From Prolixibacteraceae bacterium (lineage in GTDB: Bacteria; Bacteroidota; Bacteroidia; Bacteroidales; Prolixibacteraceae): a stretch of 62,499 nt of DNA. The stretch's first letter is position 1. The number at the start of each line of letters is the position of its first letter. This document shows, in pieces, positions 17,366-25,719 of the stretch. Location: contig JANQII010000330.1 of assembly GCA_028282195.1 (NCBI GenBank), positions 1 to 62,499 on the forward strand. Reading direction: 5' to 3'. The translations under genes and the position numbers were made by a program. The notes beneath the pieces are model-generated. The model saw nothing but the letters and a program-made list of their open reading frames with translations, made no database searches and was not told the DNA's origin.

Positions 17366-18775
17366 ATGGGAAGAAGTAGAAAAAAGAAACCACTGTACGA
17401 ACAAGTTACAATTACTGATATTGGTGCTGAAGGTAAAGCCATTGCAAAAATTAACGATGTTGTTGTTTTTGCAACACATGTTATTCCAGGCGATGTTGTT
17501 GACCTTCAGGTAACTAAAAAACGGAAAAAATACCAGGAAGCCAGAGTGGTTAACATTCATGAGAAATCTACTGATCGTGTTGAAGCTTTTTGCGATCATT
17601 TTGGCGTTTGTGGTGGCTGTAAATGGCAATTTCTTCCTTACGAGAAACAATTATTCTATAAGCAAAAGCAGGTTTGCGACCAACTAAAACGTTTGGGAAA
17701 AATTGAACTACCTGAAATGACACCCATTCTGGGCTCAGCCAAAGATACTTTTTACAGAAATAAACTCGAGTTCAGCTTCTCCAATAAGCGTTGGCTGACG
17801 TTTGAAGAAATGGATTCGGAACTTGAGCCAAAAGATATGAATGCACTCGGATTTCATATTCCGGGCATGTTTGATAAAATTATTGATATTGAAAAATGCT
17901 GGCTTCAACCTTCCCCATCAAACGAAATAAGGAACTTTATCCGTGAATATGCACTTCAGAATGGATTGACATTTTTTGATATCCGCAATCAGGAAGGCTT
18001 TCTGCGTAACATCATAATCCGGACTGCATCTATCGGAGAAAATATGGTGATCATTTCATTTTATTTTGAAGATGAAGAAAAACGGGAAGGCCTGTTGAAA
18101 GCAATAGACAAGGAATTTCCGGATTTGACTTCACTGATGTATGTGATCAACACCAAAGGAAACGACACGATTACTGATCAGGAGATCAAACTATACAATG
18201 GGCGTGATCATATTTTTGAAGAGATGGAAGGTTTGAAGTTTAAAATTGGTCCCAAAAGCTTTTATCAAACGAATTCAGAACAGGCATATGAACTGTATAA
18301 AATCACTCGTAACTTTGCAGGTTTAACAGGTAATGAGCTTGTTTACGATCTATACACAGGTACCGGAACCATTGCCAATTTTGTTGCCAGCAAAGCAAAA
18401 AAAGTAGTAGGAATTGAATATGTTCCGGAAGCTATTGAAGATGCTAAAGTAAACGCTCAACTTAACAACATTAATAATACCAGTTTCTATGCCGGGGATA
18501 TGAAAGATGTGTTAAACAAAAAGTTTATCGCTGAAAATGGGCAACCTGAAGTGATCATTACCGACCCTCCCCGTGCCGGTATGCACGAAGATGTTGTTAA
18601 TACCATCCTGGCTGTTGCACCCCAACGTGTTGTTTACCTTAGCTGCAATCCCGCCACACAAGCACGTGACCTGTCTTTTATGGATGAAAAATACAAAGTC
18701 ACCCGCATCCAACCTGTAGATATGTTTCCCCATACCCATCATGTTGAGAATGTGTGCCTCTTGGAAAGAAGATAA
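17366..18775 (+). CDS. rlmD: 23S rRNA (uracil-C5) methyltransferase RlmD/RumA family
   Basis: The 469-residue protein has a TRAM RNA-binding domain (about 1-70), the iron-sulfur cysteines of C..CGGC (AFCDHFGVCGGCKWQF) plus a further Cys in IEKCWLQP, and a class I methyltransferase domain with YDLYTGTGTIANFVA and catalytic VYLSCNPATQARDL. It methylates a uridine of 23S rRNA; RlmD acts on U1939, but Bacteroidota paralogues are sometimes assigned to other sites. The mobile element begins at its transcription terminator. Confidence 0.85.
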   Translation: MGRSRKKKPLYEQVTITDIGAEGKAIAKINDVVVFATHVIPGDVVDLQVTKKRKKYQEARVVNIHEKSTDRVEAFCDHFGVCGGCKWQFLPYEKQLFYKQKQVCDQLKRLGKIELPEMTPILGSAKDTFYRNKLEFSFSNKRWLTFEEMDSELEPKDMNALGFHIPGMFDKIIDIEKCWLQPSPSNEIRNFIREYALQNGLTFFDIRNQEGFLRNIIIRTASIGENMVIISFYFEDEEKREGLLKAIDKEFPDLTSLMYVINTKGNDTITDQEIKLYNGRDHIFEEMEGLKFKIGPKSFYQTNSEQAYELYKITRNFAGLTGNELVYDLYTGTGTIANFVASKAKKVVGIEYVPEAIEDAKVNAQLNNINNTSFYAGDMKDVLNKKFIAENGQPEVIITDPPRAGMHEDVVNTILAVAPQRVVYLSCNPATQARDLSFMDEKYKVTRIQPVDMFPHTHHVENVCLLERR

Positions 18776-18800
18776 GAAATTACGCATCAAAGAATAATAA

Positions 18801-18880
18801 AAACCCTCCAAAAACGCTATTTTTAGAGGGTTTTTAGTTTCCAATTGTTTCTCATCAATTCTCATCGTTTCTCATTAAAA
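18801..18880 (+). repeat. rlmD terminator and left attachment-like repeat (att copy 1)
   Basis: The hairpin arms AACCCTC and GAGGGTTTTT (18801-18835) form the rlmD terminator. It is followed at 18847-18876 by three tandem words TTTCTCATC / ATTCTCATC / GTTTCTCATT. The same arrangement, a CTCTAAAA...TTTTAGAGG hairpin followed by three TTCTCA-like words, recurs at 57950-58032 and 62050-62125. I read the three copies as attachment sites of tandemly inserted elements. Confidence 0.6.
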
Positions 18881-18900
18881 AAAGAGATTTCTCAACATAT

Positions 18901-18929
18901 TTTTGTCCGAATTTTGTCCGCGGACAAAA
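18901..18929 (+). promoter_or_regulatory. Integrase operator or recombinase arm site (TTTTGTCCG repeats)
   Basis: A half-site TTTTGTCCG (18901-18909) is followed by the perfect 18-bp palindrome TTTTGTCCGCGGACAAAA (18912-18929). Two further copies of the direct-repeat part occur at the right end near 57810-57835 and 59045-59070. The location just before the integrase promoter suggests autoregulation, arm-site binding, or both. Confidence 0.65.
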
Positions 18930-18969
18930 AACAACACACATATTCACCGGACATGTTAAAAATATTGAC

Positions 18970-18977
18970 TATCTTTG
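18970..18977 (+). promoter_or_regulatory. Bacteroidota -7 box of the integrase
   Basis: TATCTTTG matches TAnnTTTG and ends only 4 bp before the ATG at 18982, so the message would have almost no leader. Confidence 0.6.
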
Positions 18978-18981
18978 GTTT

Positions 18982-20292
18982 ATGAAAACAAGGGTAAAAA
19001 AACAAACGTCAATAGAGCTAAAAGGCAACCGCATTGTTATTCGTTATAAGTCGAAAAGATGGTCAACCGGTTACACTTTACACTCTGAAAGAAAGACACA
19101 AATTGCACAGCAATTCAGTAACGGTAGGTTGAAAGCGGCATGGAATAGGGAGGAATTTGAACAGGCGAACCTTTCTATTCAGAAAAAAAAGCAGGAAATC
19201 GACAATTTAATAACAGAAGCCTTTGAAAAGAATGTCGATGAAATCACTTATGTCGAAGCCTATCTTGAAGATAAAAATGACCAGCTTGAACAACTATCCA
19301 TCACTAAGAACACCTTGCTGCTAGAGGCTTTTGAAAAATATATCAAGGAAGTAAAAGTCAAATCAAGGAAGATCACAGAAGAAAGGAGTATTGAGCGATA
19401 TTTTGCAGAGCTTAACCGATTAAAAAGGTTCAAGCCCAAAGCAAAATTAGGGCAAATAAACATCAGATGGATTGAGGATTTTACTGAATTTCTAGCTACC
19501 CCAAAGGAAGAAACACAAGAGATATATGATAAGAGAAAAGGTAGCACTTATAGTGTAACCAAGGTTGTCTCACAAACCGATGCAACTATTATCCGGTTCT
19601 TGAAGGATCTCAAATCTTTTTTCAGATATATTAAAAAATATTCTGAGGTTTCATTACCTATTGATGACGTACAAGAATATATTGAAATCCTGTCCAGCAA
19701 AAAACCTTCACAGGATCAGATTATTGCCCTGAGTGAGAAACAATGGGAAGAATACAAAAATTATATTCCCAACCCTCACAAACCGGCTGAAATCAGCACC
19801 TATGATGCTTTCAAATTCAGCGTATTGACAGGTATGCGATGGAGCGATTTCACACGTCTGGAAGATATTCATGTGATAGATGGCAGGGTAAAAATGCATG
19901 CCGAAAAAACAAATGCGTATTTTGAAGTGCCGTTAAAACCGGAAGCTGAAGAGATATTTAATAAATACGGGCGATCTTTTGTAGGCCGGTTCTCAACAAA
20001 CCAGCAGCAAAATAAGAACTTGAGAAAAATACTTATGAAGTTACCCAGCTTCCAGCATGATGTACTAAAAACGGTTTTCAGGCTAGGTAAACCTGTAAAG
20101 GAGAAGATCAAGGCTTATGAACAATTTACCTTTCATTCCAGTAGAAGGACATTTGCGAGTTTTTGTGTCCGGCATGGATGTACACTGGATCAAATACAAT
20201 TATTTTTAGGCTGGACTGATATACGAACACTCAGAAGGTATCTATCTGCTTTTTCCAGAGAGAATACACCGGATGATTTGCCTAACTTCTAA
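18982..20292 (+). CDS. Tyrosine recombinase (integrase) of the element
   Basis: The 436-residue recombinase has an arm-binding N-terminal domain (about 1-105), a SAM-like core-binding domain (115-230) and a catalytic domain. Catalytic residues visible are R286 (LTGMRWSDF), H385 and R388 (FHSSRRTFASF), W411 in place of the second histidine (LGWTDIRTLRRYL) and the nucleophile Y420. This set is usual for Bacteroidota integrases. The codons for its last quarter are repeated in degraded form at 22506-22587 and 59360-59617. Confidence 0.9.
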   Translation: MKTRVKKQTSIELKGNRIVIRYKSKRWSTGYTLHSERKTQIAQQFSNGRLKAAWNREEFEQANLSIQKKKQEIDNLITEAFEKNVDEITYVEAYLEDKNDQLEQLSITKNTLLLEAFEKYIKEVKVKSRKITEERSIERYFAELNRLKRFKPKAKLGQINIRWIEDFTEFLATPKEETQEIYDKRKGSTYSVTKVVSQTDATIIRFLKDLKSFFRYIKKYSEVSLPIDDVQEYIEILSSKKPSQDQIIALSEKQWEEYKNYIPNPHKPAEISTYDAFKFSVLTGMRWSDFTRLEDIHVIDGRVKMHAEKTNAYFEVPLKPEAEEIFNKYGRSFVGRFSTNQQQNKNLRKILMKLPSFQHDVLKTVFRLGKPVKEKIKAYEQFTFHSSRRTFASFCVRHGCTLDQIQLFLGWTDIRTLRRYLSAFSRENTPDDLPNF

Positions 20293-20314
20293 TCAGGTTT
20301 TCTATGACTTAACT

Positions 20315-20405
20315 TAACGAACTACCCGGTACGAGACGCGTATGCCGGGTGGGTGTGAAAGCCTCTCCCTGCTAGTTTATTAGCGGGATGAGCAGCTATT
20401 CGATT
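20315..20405 (+). repeat. Two strong hairpins between integrase and RT gene
   Basis: The 20293-20418 spacer begins with the integrase tail and then has GAACTACCCGG...CCGGGT (20320-20350, with a 2-nt bulge) and a second stem CTC-TCCC...GGGA-GAG (20363-20392). The plus-strand segment GTACGAGACGCGTATGCC followed by GGGTGTGAAAGCC resembles motifs I remember near the 3' end of group II introns. Similar ACTACCCC hairpins are at 59105 and 62203. On the minus strand this is the 3' flank of the RT gene and could terminate its transcript. Confidence 0.5.
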
Positions 20406-20418
20406 GTATGCATGTGCT

Positions 20419-21987
20419 TTATTTTTTCGAACTTAATATTTCTTCGTAGGTTGCTTTTTTGACATCGTGAAATTTATTCCAAACCTTACTGTATTGTCGA
20501 ACTATTGTGTCATCCTTATTTATTTCCTTCATAACGTAATTTGCTTTGTTCAGATAACTGATAAAGTTTCCCCAATCATATTGTTTAGAAGGACTATAAC
20601 CTGTTGGGCTGTTCTCATCTGGTAACCACTTCATGCGTCTTTGAGAACCCAAATGTGTAAATCTCTTATAGAGTCTTGTTTCAAAAAGTGAGTCAGACGG
20701 TATGTGAGCAGATTTTGCAAAATGAGCTCCACGCCTAAATGACCTTTTCATTGTCCTGTAAAACTTCGAAAAACCGGCTGTTTTTACTCTAATTTTTGAG
20801 CCATCATACATAAACCCTAAATATTCTAATTGGTTATTAGGATTTAATTTTCCGTTTTTAATTAAACCTCCTTTAAAATCAGAATTTTCGTTTAATTGAT
20901 ATCTGTAGATATTTGTCTTTTGGGGTTGTATGTCAAGATTTGCTTCGACTTCAATTTCTTTTCGGATTAGGTCATAAAAATGCTTTTCATCTTCTTGGTC
21001 GCAAATGATTACTAAATCGTCACTATATCTTTGGTAGTATGAGTTTCTTGAGGTTGTCTCTGTATAAACTCTCTCATCAAAATCTAACATATAAATATTT
21101 GCGAGTGTTGCACTAATAGGTGTGCCTTGTGGGATTCCTTTCTTTTCTTTTTTATTGAGTTTTTGTCGAATGTCTTTTTTGTATGGTTTATCCGTTCTAA
21201 TTAAATCTGTTGCTTCTTCGAAAAACTCATCTTTATCACAAAATGCGACTACATTTTCGTGTCTCAAATTGTAAATTTTACTGACTTTTTTACGCTTAAG
21301 CACCTTTTGTGAAGTATCATTAGGCAAGAATCTCTCAACTATTAGATTGTGCTGGAACCTTTTAAATAATTCGTTTTCATTCACATATTTGTTATCCACC
21401 AAATTTTTGAATATTGTGTAATGGTCATCTGGTAAATTAGTTGTGTTCAAAACACGCTTCCATTGACTATGTAAAATCCTGTGGTCTAAATTGTCAAAAA
21501 ATGAAGTTACATCTGCTACTATAATCGAAAGTTTTCTGTGTTTGTTGTTTTCTATAAATTCAAACGCCTCAAATGCAAATTCGATATTCGATTTATTTCC
21601 GCTTTTACCATTTCCAATTGGAATTTTTCTGTAAGCAACAGCTACAGAGCCATAAGGCTTGTTTTCTAAATATTCTTCGTAAGCTTTTGTTAGAAGGTGG
21701 CTATAATAGCTATAAATAATTGAATCTAAATGTGATGGAAAGTAAATATGACGCTCTTTTTTATCACCAACTGTGCGTTGCCTTTTACCACTACTGTTTT
21801 TTGGTGTATTTTCAAGAGGTCTATATTTTCGTTGGCTTAAAGTTCTGTGCAACAGTGGTACGAACTTATGATTAGCAATATTCTCAGGATTTTTAATATA
21901 GTTTTTCAACCAACTTCTATCTTTCTTGCTAGTTAGTGGTTTTCCAATATGAGGATACTTTTTAAATTTAAGCCATTCATCATTCAT
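20419..21987 (-). CDS. Stand-alone reverse transcriptase, probable defence-type (DRT/UG-like)
   Basis: The 522-residue protein (start ATG 21987, chosen because homologous sequence begins at MNDEWLKFKKYPHIG; the frame is open to 22050) has the RT palm motifs: IVADVTSFFDNLDH with catalytic D159, GIPQGTPISATLANIYM at 284-300, and RYSDDLVIICD with Y321-S-D-D324. There is no maturase thumb/HNH endonuclease of group II intron proteins and no protease or RNase H. Length and architecture fit the bacterial 'unknown group' RTs used in phage defence. About 450 nt of non-coding DNA upstream could be its RNA partner. The subfamily is not assigned. Confidence 0.75.
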   Translation of the reverse strand: MNDEWLKFKKYPHIGKPLTSKKDRSWLKNYIKNPENIANHKFVPLLHRTLSQRKYRPLENTPKNSSGKRQRTVGDKKERHIYFPSHLDSIIYSYYSHLLTKAYEEYLENKPYGSVAVAYRKIPIGNGKSGNKSNIEFAFEAFEFIENNKHRKLSIIVADVTSFFDNLDHRILHSQWKRVLNTTNLPDDHYTIFKNLVDNKYVNENELFKRFQHNLIVERFLPNDTSQKVLKRKKVSKIYNLRHENVVAFCDKDEFFEEATDLIRTDKPYKKDIRQKLNKKEKKGIPQGTPISATLANIYMLDFDERVYTETTSRNSYYQRYSDDLVIICDQEDEKHFYDLIRKEIEVEANLDIQPQKTNIYRYQLNENSDFKGGLIKNGKLNPNNQLEYLGFMYDGSKIRVKTAGFSKFYRTMKRSFRRGAHFAKSAHIPSDSLFETRLYKRFTHLGSQRRMKWLPDENSPTGYSPSKQYDWGNFISYLNKANYVMKEINKDDTIVRQYSKVWNKFHDVKKATYEEILSSKK

Positions 21988-22050
21988 AGTCAGTAGTTGG
22001 TTAAAAAAAAGGACTGAGGTTGGTCGTGGCTTACTTGTAGATAGATACAA

Positions 22051-22505
22051 TCCTGAAGTTGCTTTTTGCTTTCGCTATAGGCAACGCCACTCATTGATAG
22101 AATAGAGTTTGTATCTTTACTAACACCATCACTTATGACAGTATTGGCAGAAATAGAAACTAAGACAGTTCATCTCGCATTCCTCTCAATGCAACTAGTA
22201 ATAACATTGATAAAGATTTGCAAGATTGGAATCTCTCTTCACACGTCAGCCAAAGTCTGCGCGTGGAACACTAATGTGCACTTTGCATAAAACGTACCTA
22301 TCAGTCTTGTCCCAACTCTCAATCCTTGAAAATCAAGGTTTCACAAATTGTACCATTGATTGATTTCTGTTAAAAATGGTCAGATGTAAGAAATTTTATG
22401 ACATAATGGCATTTTTGCTGTCAGGTTATTGGTCTTTAGAAGTAAAATGAAGAAACGTTCAATTCCAACTTTCATAAGAAAGAGCAAAACGGATTTTAAA
22501 ATGCA
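22051..22505 (-). ncRNA. Candidate structured RNA upstream of the reverse transcriptase
   Basis: This stretch has no gene but several small inverted repeats: CCTTGA-AAA-TCAAGG (22325-22339), GCATT-CCTCTC-AATGC (about 22177-22192), CACG...CAG / CTG...CGTG (about 22242-22267) and GTTGC...GCAAC (about 22058-22084) just before the RT. Defence RTs such as DRT2 and retrons use a structured RNA encoded beside the RT as template or cofactor, so the position is suggestive. Transcription is not shown. Confidence 0.4.
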
Positions 22506-22587
22506 CTGATATACGAATACTCTGAAGGTGCTTATCTGCTTTTTCCAAAGAGAACACACCGGATGATCTACCTAACATTTAATTAGG
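22506..22587 (+). pseudogene. Duplicated 3' end of the integrase gene (copy 2)
   Basis: About 80 bp reading CTGATATACGAATACTC... through CGGATGATCTACCTAAC and TTTAATTAGGTTT matches 20216-20297, the last codons of the integrase, with about a dozen substitutions. The RT unit is therefore bracketed by direct repeats of the integrase tail. The stop codon of the next gene (22583-22585, minus) lies at the edge of this repeat. Confidence 0.75.
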
Positions 22588-23071
22588 TTTCTTTTCGGTA
22601 GTTTCTGGCGAATAACTGATATTCATAAGGTTTAAACTTTTTCAGATAGGTGGCGAAACTCAAAACATTAACGCCACCATTCTTTTGGTTTTCAAAGTGC
22701 TTTTTATGATCGCCTTTTTGCAACCAAGATTCCGATCTATTGCATAGTAAAGCCGCCTCGCGTTTTTTGATGATCGCCCTTGGGTCAATGGTATCCAGGA
22801 AGTCAATTTCAATCGTATTTTTTCGCGTGGTTCTTCGAAGCATTTCAATTTGCTCAATACAATAATCGTTAATGATCAAATTGAGTTGATGCATGACTTC
22901 TTTGACAGCCAGTAGATACTTGATCTTATTATGTATGTTTTGATGCTTAGAGCCGGAATAATCAACGGAACTTCGTATGAAATCTTCCTGTTTCTCAATA
23001 TTCCTCATATCCTTCATGATCAGGGATATAAAATCTCTGGTCAGACCTTTTCTTGTATTATCTATTTTCAT
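22583..23071 (-). CDS. Hypothetical protein with HTH-like C-terminal segment
   Basis: The 162-residue protein is basic, with a central helical region and the segment IIKKREAALLCNRSESWLQKG (about residues 104-124), which looks like the excisionase/AlpA-type helix-turn-helix used by element proteins in Bacteroidota. It is the last gene of the minus-strand mobilisation cluster and lies directly before the coupling-protein gene's downstream end. A role as excisionase or mobilisation accessory protein is possible but unproven. Confidence 0.55.
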   Translation of the reverse strand: MKIDNTRKGLTRDFISLIMKDMRNIEKQEDFIRSSVDYSGSKHQNIHNKIKYLLAVKEVMHQLNLIINDYCIEQIEMLRRTTRKNTIEIDFLDTIDPRAIIKKREAALLCNRSESWLQKGDHKKHFENQKNGGVNVLSFATYLKKFKPYEYQLFARNYRKET

Positions 23072-23164
23072 GTCCCCAGATTTTAAATGATTATCTATTA
23101 TTGGTTTGTCAGAGCCTTTAAACGGCTTTATCAGTCATCAAAGGGCATAATAGCCCTTTGGCGG

Positions 23165-24706
23165 TCATTTCCTCTGGTCAAATTCCACCATGGCATGGTT
23201 GTTTTTTTCAGATCCCCATGTTTTCCCAGCTTTGAAAACCAGCGTTTCGACCTTGTAATTATTTTCTCTTCGCCCAGTTTTGAAGGTGGTGATTTCGGAA
23301 GGCAAAACACGGTTCATTAATTGCTGGTTCTTTGTTTTTCTGTATTTGTGCCCTTTGCTGATGGTTATATTATTCATATCGACCAAGTGTTGTCCCACCA
23401 TTTCAGAAGCATATTTATTGGTGTCGGAGTCGCTATTTGATCCAAAATATTTCAAGTTGAAATTACCAAGCAAACTTTTGACGGCAGCTTGCGGATTTCT
23501 ATCTCCCATCGCATGAATAAGACCATTTATATTTTGTGTAAGGATAACCGTTGCTAAGCCAGACGAGCGCGCAGTAGCTTGCACGGACACATCCATTTGT
23601 GGGTTACAGTAGTTTTGATACTCATCAAGAAACAGACAGAAAGGTTTGGCATCTTTTTCTTTGTCGATATTACGACGTTCGATAGCTTGCTGGAAAGCTG
23701 TTTTGTAGATGATACTGGCTAAAACACCTGCCCGGCGGAACTCTTTTAAATTGAAATCCAGCACCAATATTTTGTTCCCGGCTATAATATTCTCAGGTAT
23801 TACTTCAGGGCTTAAACCTTTAGAAAATTGTTTTTTCAAAATGCCCCTGTTTGAAAAGTGATGGGTAATACCCATAAAGGATTCAACAATGATGCTGCGC
23901 GTTCGTTCAGATAGCCTTGAAAACTGTTTGAGCCAATATTCTAATGTCTCACCAGTTTCCTCCTGCTGCTCTTCGCTTTCAAATTTGGTCGATTGAATTT
24001 TGTAAAGAACCCATGCAAAGTAGTTAGAGGTAAGCATGTCCTCTAATTTCTCAATGGCTTCATTGCGCTTTGCCGGATCAATATTTTCAGGGGAATATGC
24101 AGTTTTTAGAAGATTGTCGAAATGCTCAGCCTCTTCTTTCAAAAATGCTTCTGATACAAGTTTGCACATATTATTTATGCTTACTTCTTCACCAGCCAGT
24201 TCAAGTGTGGTTATTTCTTTACTAACCAAACGTTCAAGTGAAAATTTCCAAAACTCCTCATCATTCTTACCCCCTCCATCAGCTTCATAATTTTGTGCCA
24301 GTTTGTTGAGGCTAAGAAGAACTTTATTGGCGTTATATATATCTCCGCTGCCTTCTCCGGGGCGGGTCATTTCATATTGAAGATAGGAGAATTTAAAATC
24401 ACTGGCTTTATCAAACACAACCAAGTCTTTACTTCTGCCGCATTCTTCAACAAGTTTTATCCAGCGGCTTTTATCATCGACTTTCGCAGCAATAACCAGA
24501 ATGCCCCAGCCTGCCTTTAACATTGCCTTTGCAATGTATTTTCCCGGTCCTGAGGTTTTTCCACTTCCTGTACCACCAAAAGAGGCTGTCCCTTCGCACG
24601 CGTCAGCCCATGTGATTTTGGTATCCGTTCCCGGCACTTTGTATAAAACTTTGTCTAATTGCTTTTCCCATTTTTCCCTGTTCGTTTTTGTTTGAAATAA
24701 TCCCAT
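23165..24706 (-). CDS. Type IV coupling protein (TraG/TraD-like, soluble form)
   Basis: This 513-residue ATPase has Walker A GGTGSGKT (44-51) and Walker B CLFLDEYQNYC, followed by the TraM-recognition type segment SVQATARSSGLATVILTQN (arginine-containing hexamer interface). No N-terminal membrane helices are visible, unlike canonical VirD4. It should pump relaxase-bound DNA into a conjugation channel. It is encoded downstream of the relaxase on the same strand, as a transfer partner. A second, unrelated coupling protein lies at 52792. Confidence 0.82.
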   Translation of the reverse strand: MGLFQTKTNREKWEKQLDKVLYKVPGTDTKITWADACEGTASFGGTGSGKTSGPGKYIAKAMLKAGWGILVIAAKVDDKSRWIKLVEECGRSKDLVVFDKASDFKFSYLQYEMTRPGEGSGDIYNANKVLLSLNKLAQNYEADGGGKNDEEFWKFSLERLVSKEITTLELAGEEVSINNMCKLVSEAFLKEEAEHFDNLLKTAYSPENIDPAKRNEAIEKLEDMLTSNYFAWVLYKIQSTKFESEEQQEETGETLEYWLKQFSRLSERTRSIIVESFMGITHHFSNRGILKKQFSKGLSPEVIPENIIAGNKILVLDFNLKEFRRAGVLASIIYKTAFQQAIERRNIDKEKDAKPFCLFLDEYQNYCNPQMDVSVQATARSSGLATVILTQNINGLIHAMGDRNPQAAVKSLLGNFNLKYFGSNSDSDTNKYASEMVGQHLVDMNNITISKGHKYRKTKNQQLMNRVLPSEITTFKTGRRENNYKVETLVFKAGKTWGSEKNNHAMVEFDQRK

Positions 24707-24789
24707 TACTGTAATTTTTATTGTTCTTATAATGCTGTTGGGAAAGGAGAATCAAACTCCCCCATATCCCCATATTTTTTCCCTACCCG

Positions 24790-25278
24790 TTATCTATCCA
24801 TATCCATGTCTAAGTCCTTATCTTTTTTGATATTGAAGTCATGCCTCATACCCAATTTCTCATGGCTGAATGTTTTCTTAAGCCCGTTTTTGTCGTATTC
24901 TTCCTTGCCTTCTTTCAATACCCTATTGTTTTTTTCTTGGTCAGCCCACCCTCGATCCTCTTTGATTAACTCATGCCGGGTTTGCTGCAATCCCAAACGC
25001 TGCCCGGAGGCATAGTTTAAATCCTGCTTAATGCGGTTATCATTGAGTTTGCCAACCTCTGACTTATGCTTTTCAATTAATTTTTGTATTGCGAAGAACC
25101 GATCTGTTCTATTGCTGGCTCGGCTATAAACATGAAGTTTGTCCTGCACTTCTTTATCCGATAAATTATGCTTACGCTCTGTGGCTTTTACCGGATTGTA
25201 ATAATCCTCAATCTTTGATGGCGCTAAATGATTTTCCTTATCCTGTCCTTTTGGCTTTTTTGCTTCTGATCCTTTCAT
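24790..25278 (-). CDS. Hypothetical hydrophilic mobilisation-cluster protein
   Basis: The 162-residue protein is strongly charged, rich in Lys, Asp and Asn, with predicted helices (ERKHNLSDKEVQDKLHVYSR, IQKLIEKHKSEVGKL) and a repetitive acidic end (KDLDMDMDR). No domain is recognised. It sits between the relaxase/139-residue gene pair and the coupling protein, all on the minus strand, so an accessory role in DNA processing is the natural guess. Confidence 0.5.
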   Translation of the reverse strand: MKGSEAKKPKGQDKENHLAPSKIEDYYNPVKATERKHNLSDKEVQDKLHVYSRASNRTDRFFAIQKLIEKHKSEVGKLNDNRIKQDLNYASGQRLGLQQTRHELIKEDRGWADQEKNNRVLKEGKEEYDKNGLKKTFSHEKLGMRHDFNIKKDKDLDMDMDR

Positions 25279-25299
25279 TATTATTCATTTTTAAAGTCC

Positions 25300-25719
25300 T
25301 TAATCTTCATTTAATTGAATCTCTATCCGTTCAATAAAAACCTGAGATATGCCGTCATCTTTTCCGGGAGACTGTTTGACCCATTTGAGATTTCCATCTG
25401 AAAGAGCTTCTTCAATGACATCCAAATTTCGTCCATAAAGGGTTGCCTGAATATCATGGGTGATAATTTTTAGAACCTTGTTTTCAGACAACACAAAGAG
25501 AGGAAGCAACGAGTAGGGTACTGAATATACTTCCAGCCCACCATGTGTTAGGAGCTTGAACCTTGACACGGACTCATCATGGGAAGTCACAGCAAAAAGC
25601 TGTACAGATGCCTTTTGCTTACTCAAATCAGAGATGGATTGATGTTCACCTTTAACCTCTTGATAAGTCTTGGGAAACGACCCTCGCAAAAGTTTTCTCT
25701 CTCTTCGCAATTCGTTCAT
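25300..25719 (-). CDS. Hypothetical protein overlapping the relaxase 3' end
   Basis: This 139-residue product has mixed alpha/beta sequence (SVQLFAVTSHDESVSRFKLLT, YGRNLDVIEEALSDG) with no recognised domain. Its start lies 68 bp inside the end of the relaxase gene in another frame, suggesting translational coupling. It is conserved in position in the mobilisation cluster seen here, but I cannot compare it elsewhere. Confidence 0.5.
   Translation of the reverse strand: MNELRRERKLLRGSFPKTYQEVKGEHQSISDLSKQKASVQLFAVTSHDESVSRFKLLTHGGLEVYSVPYSLLPLFVLSENKVLKIITHDIQATLYGRNLDVIEEALSDGNLKWVKQSPGKDDGISQVFIERIEIQLNED

Noticed and set aside
20315-20405. A complete group II intron containing the RT
   Set aside because: The intron-like motif is on the opposite strand from the RT, no domain V/VI or 5' GUGYG end was found, and the RT has no maturase or endonuclease domain.
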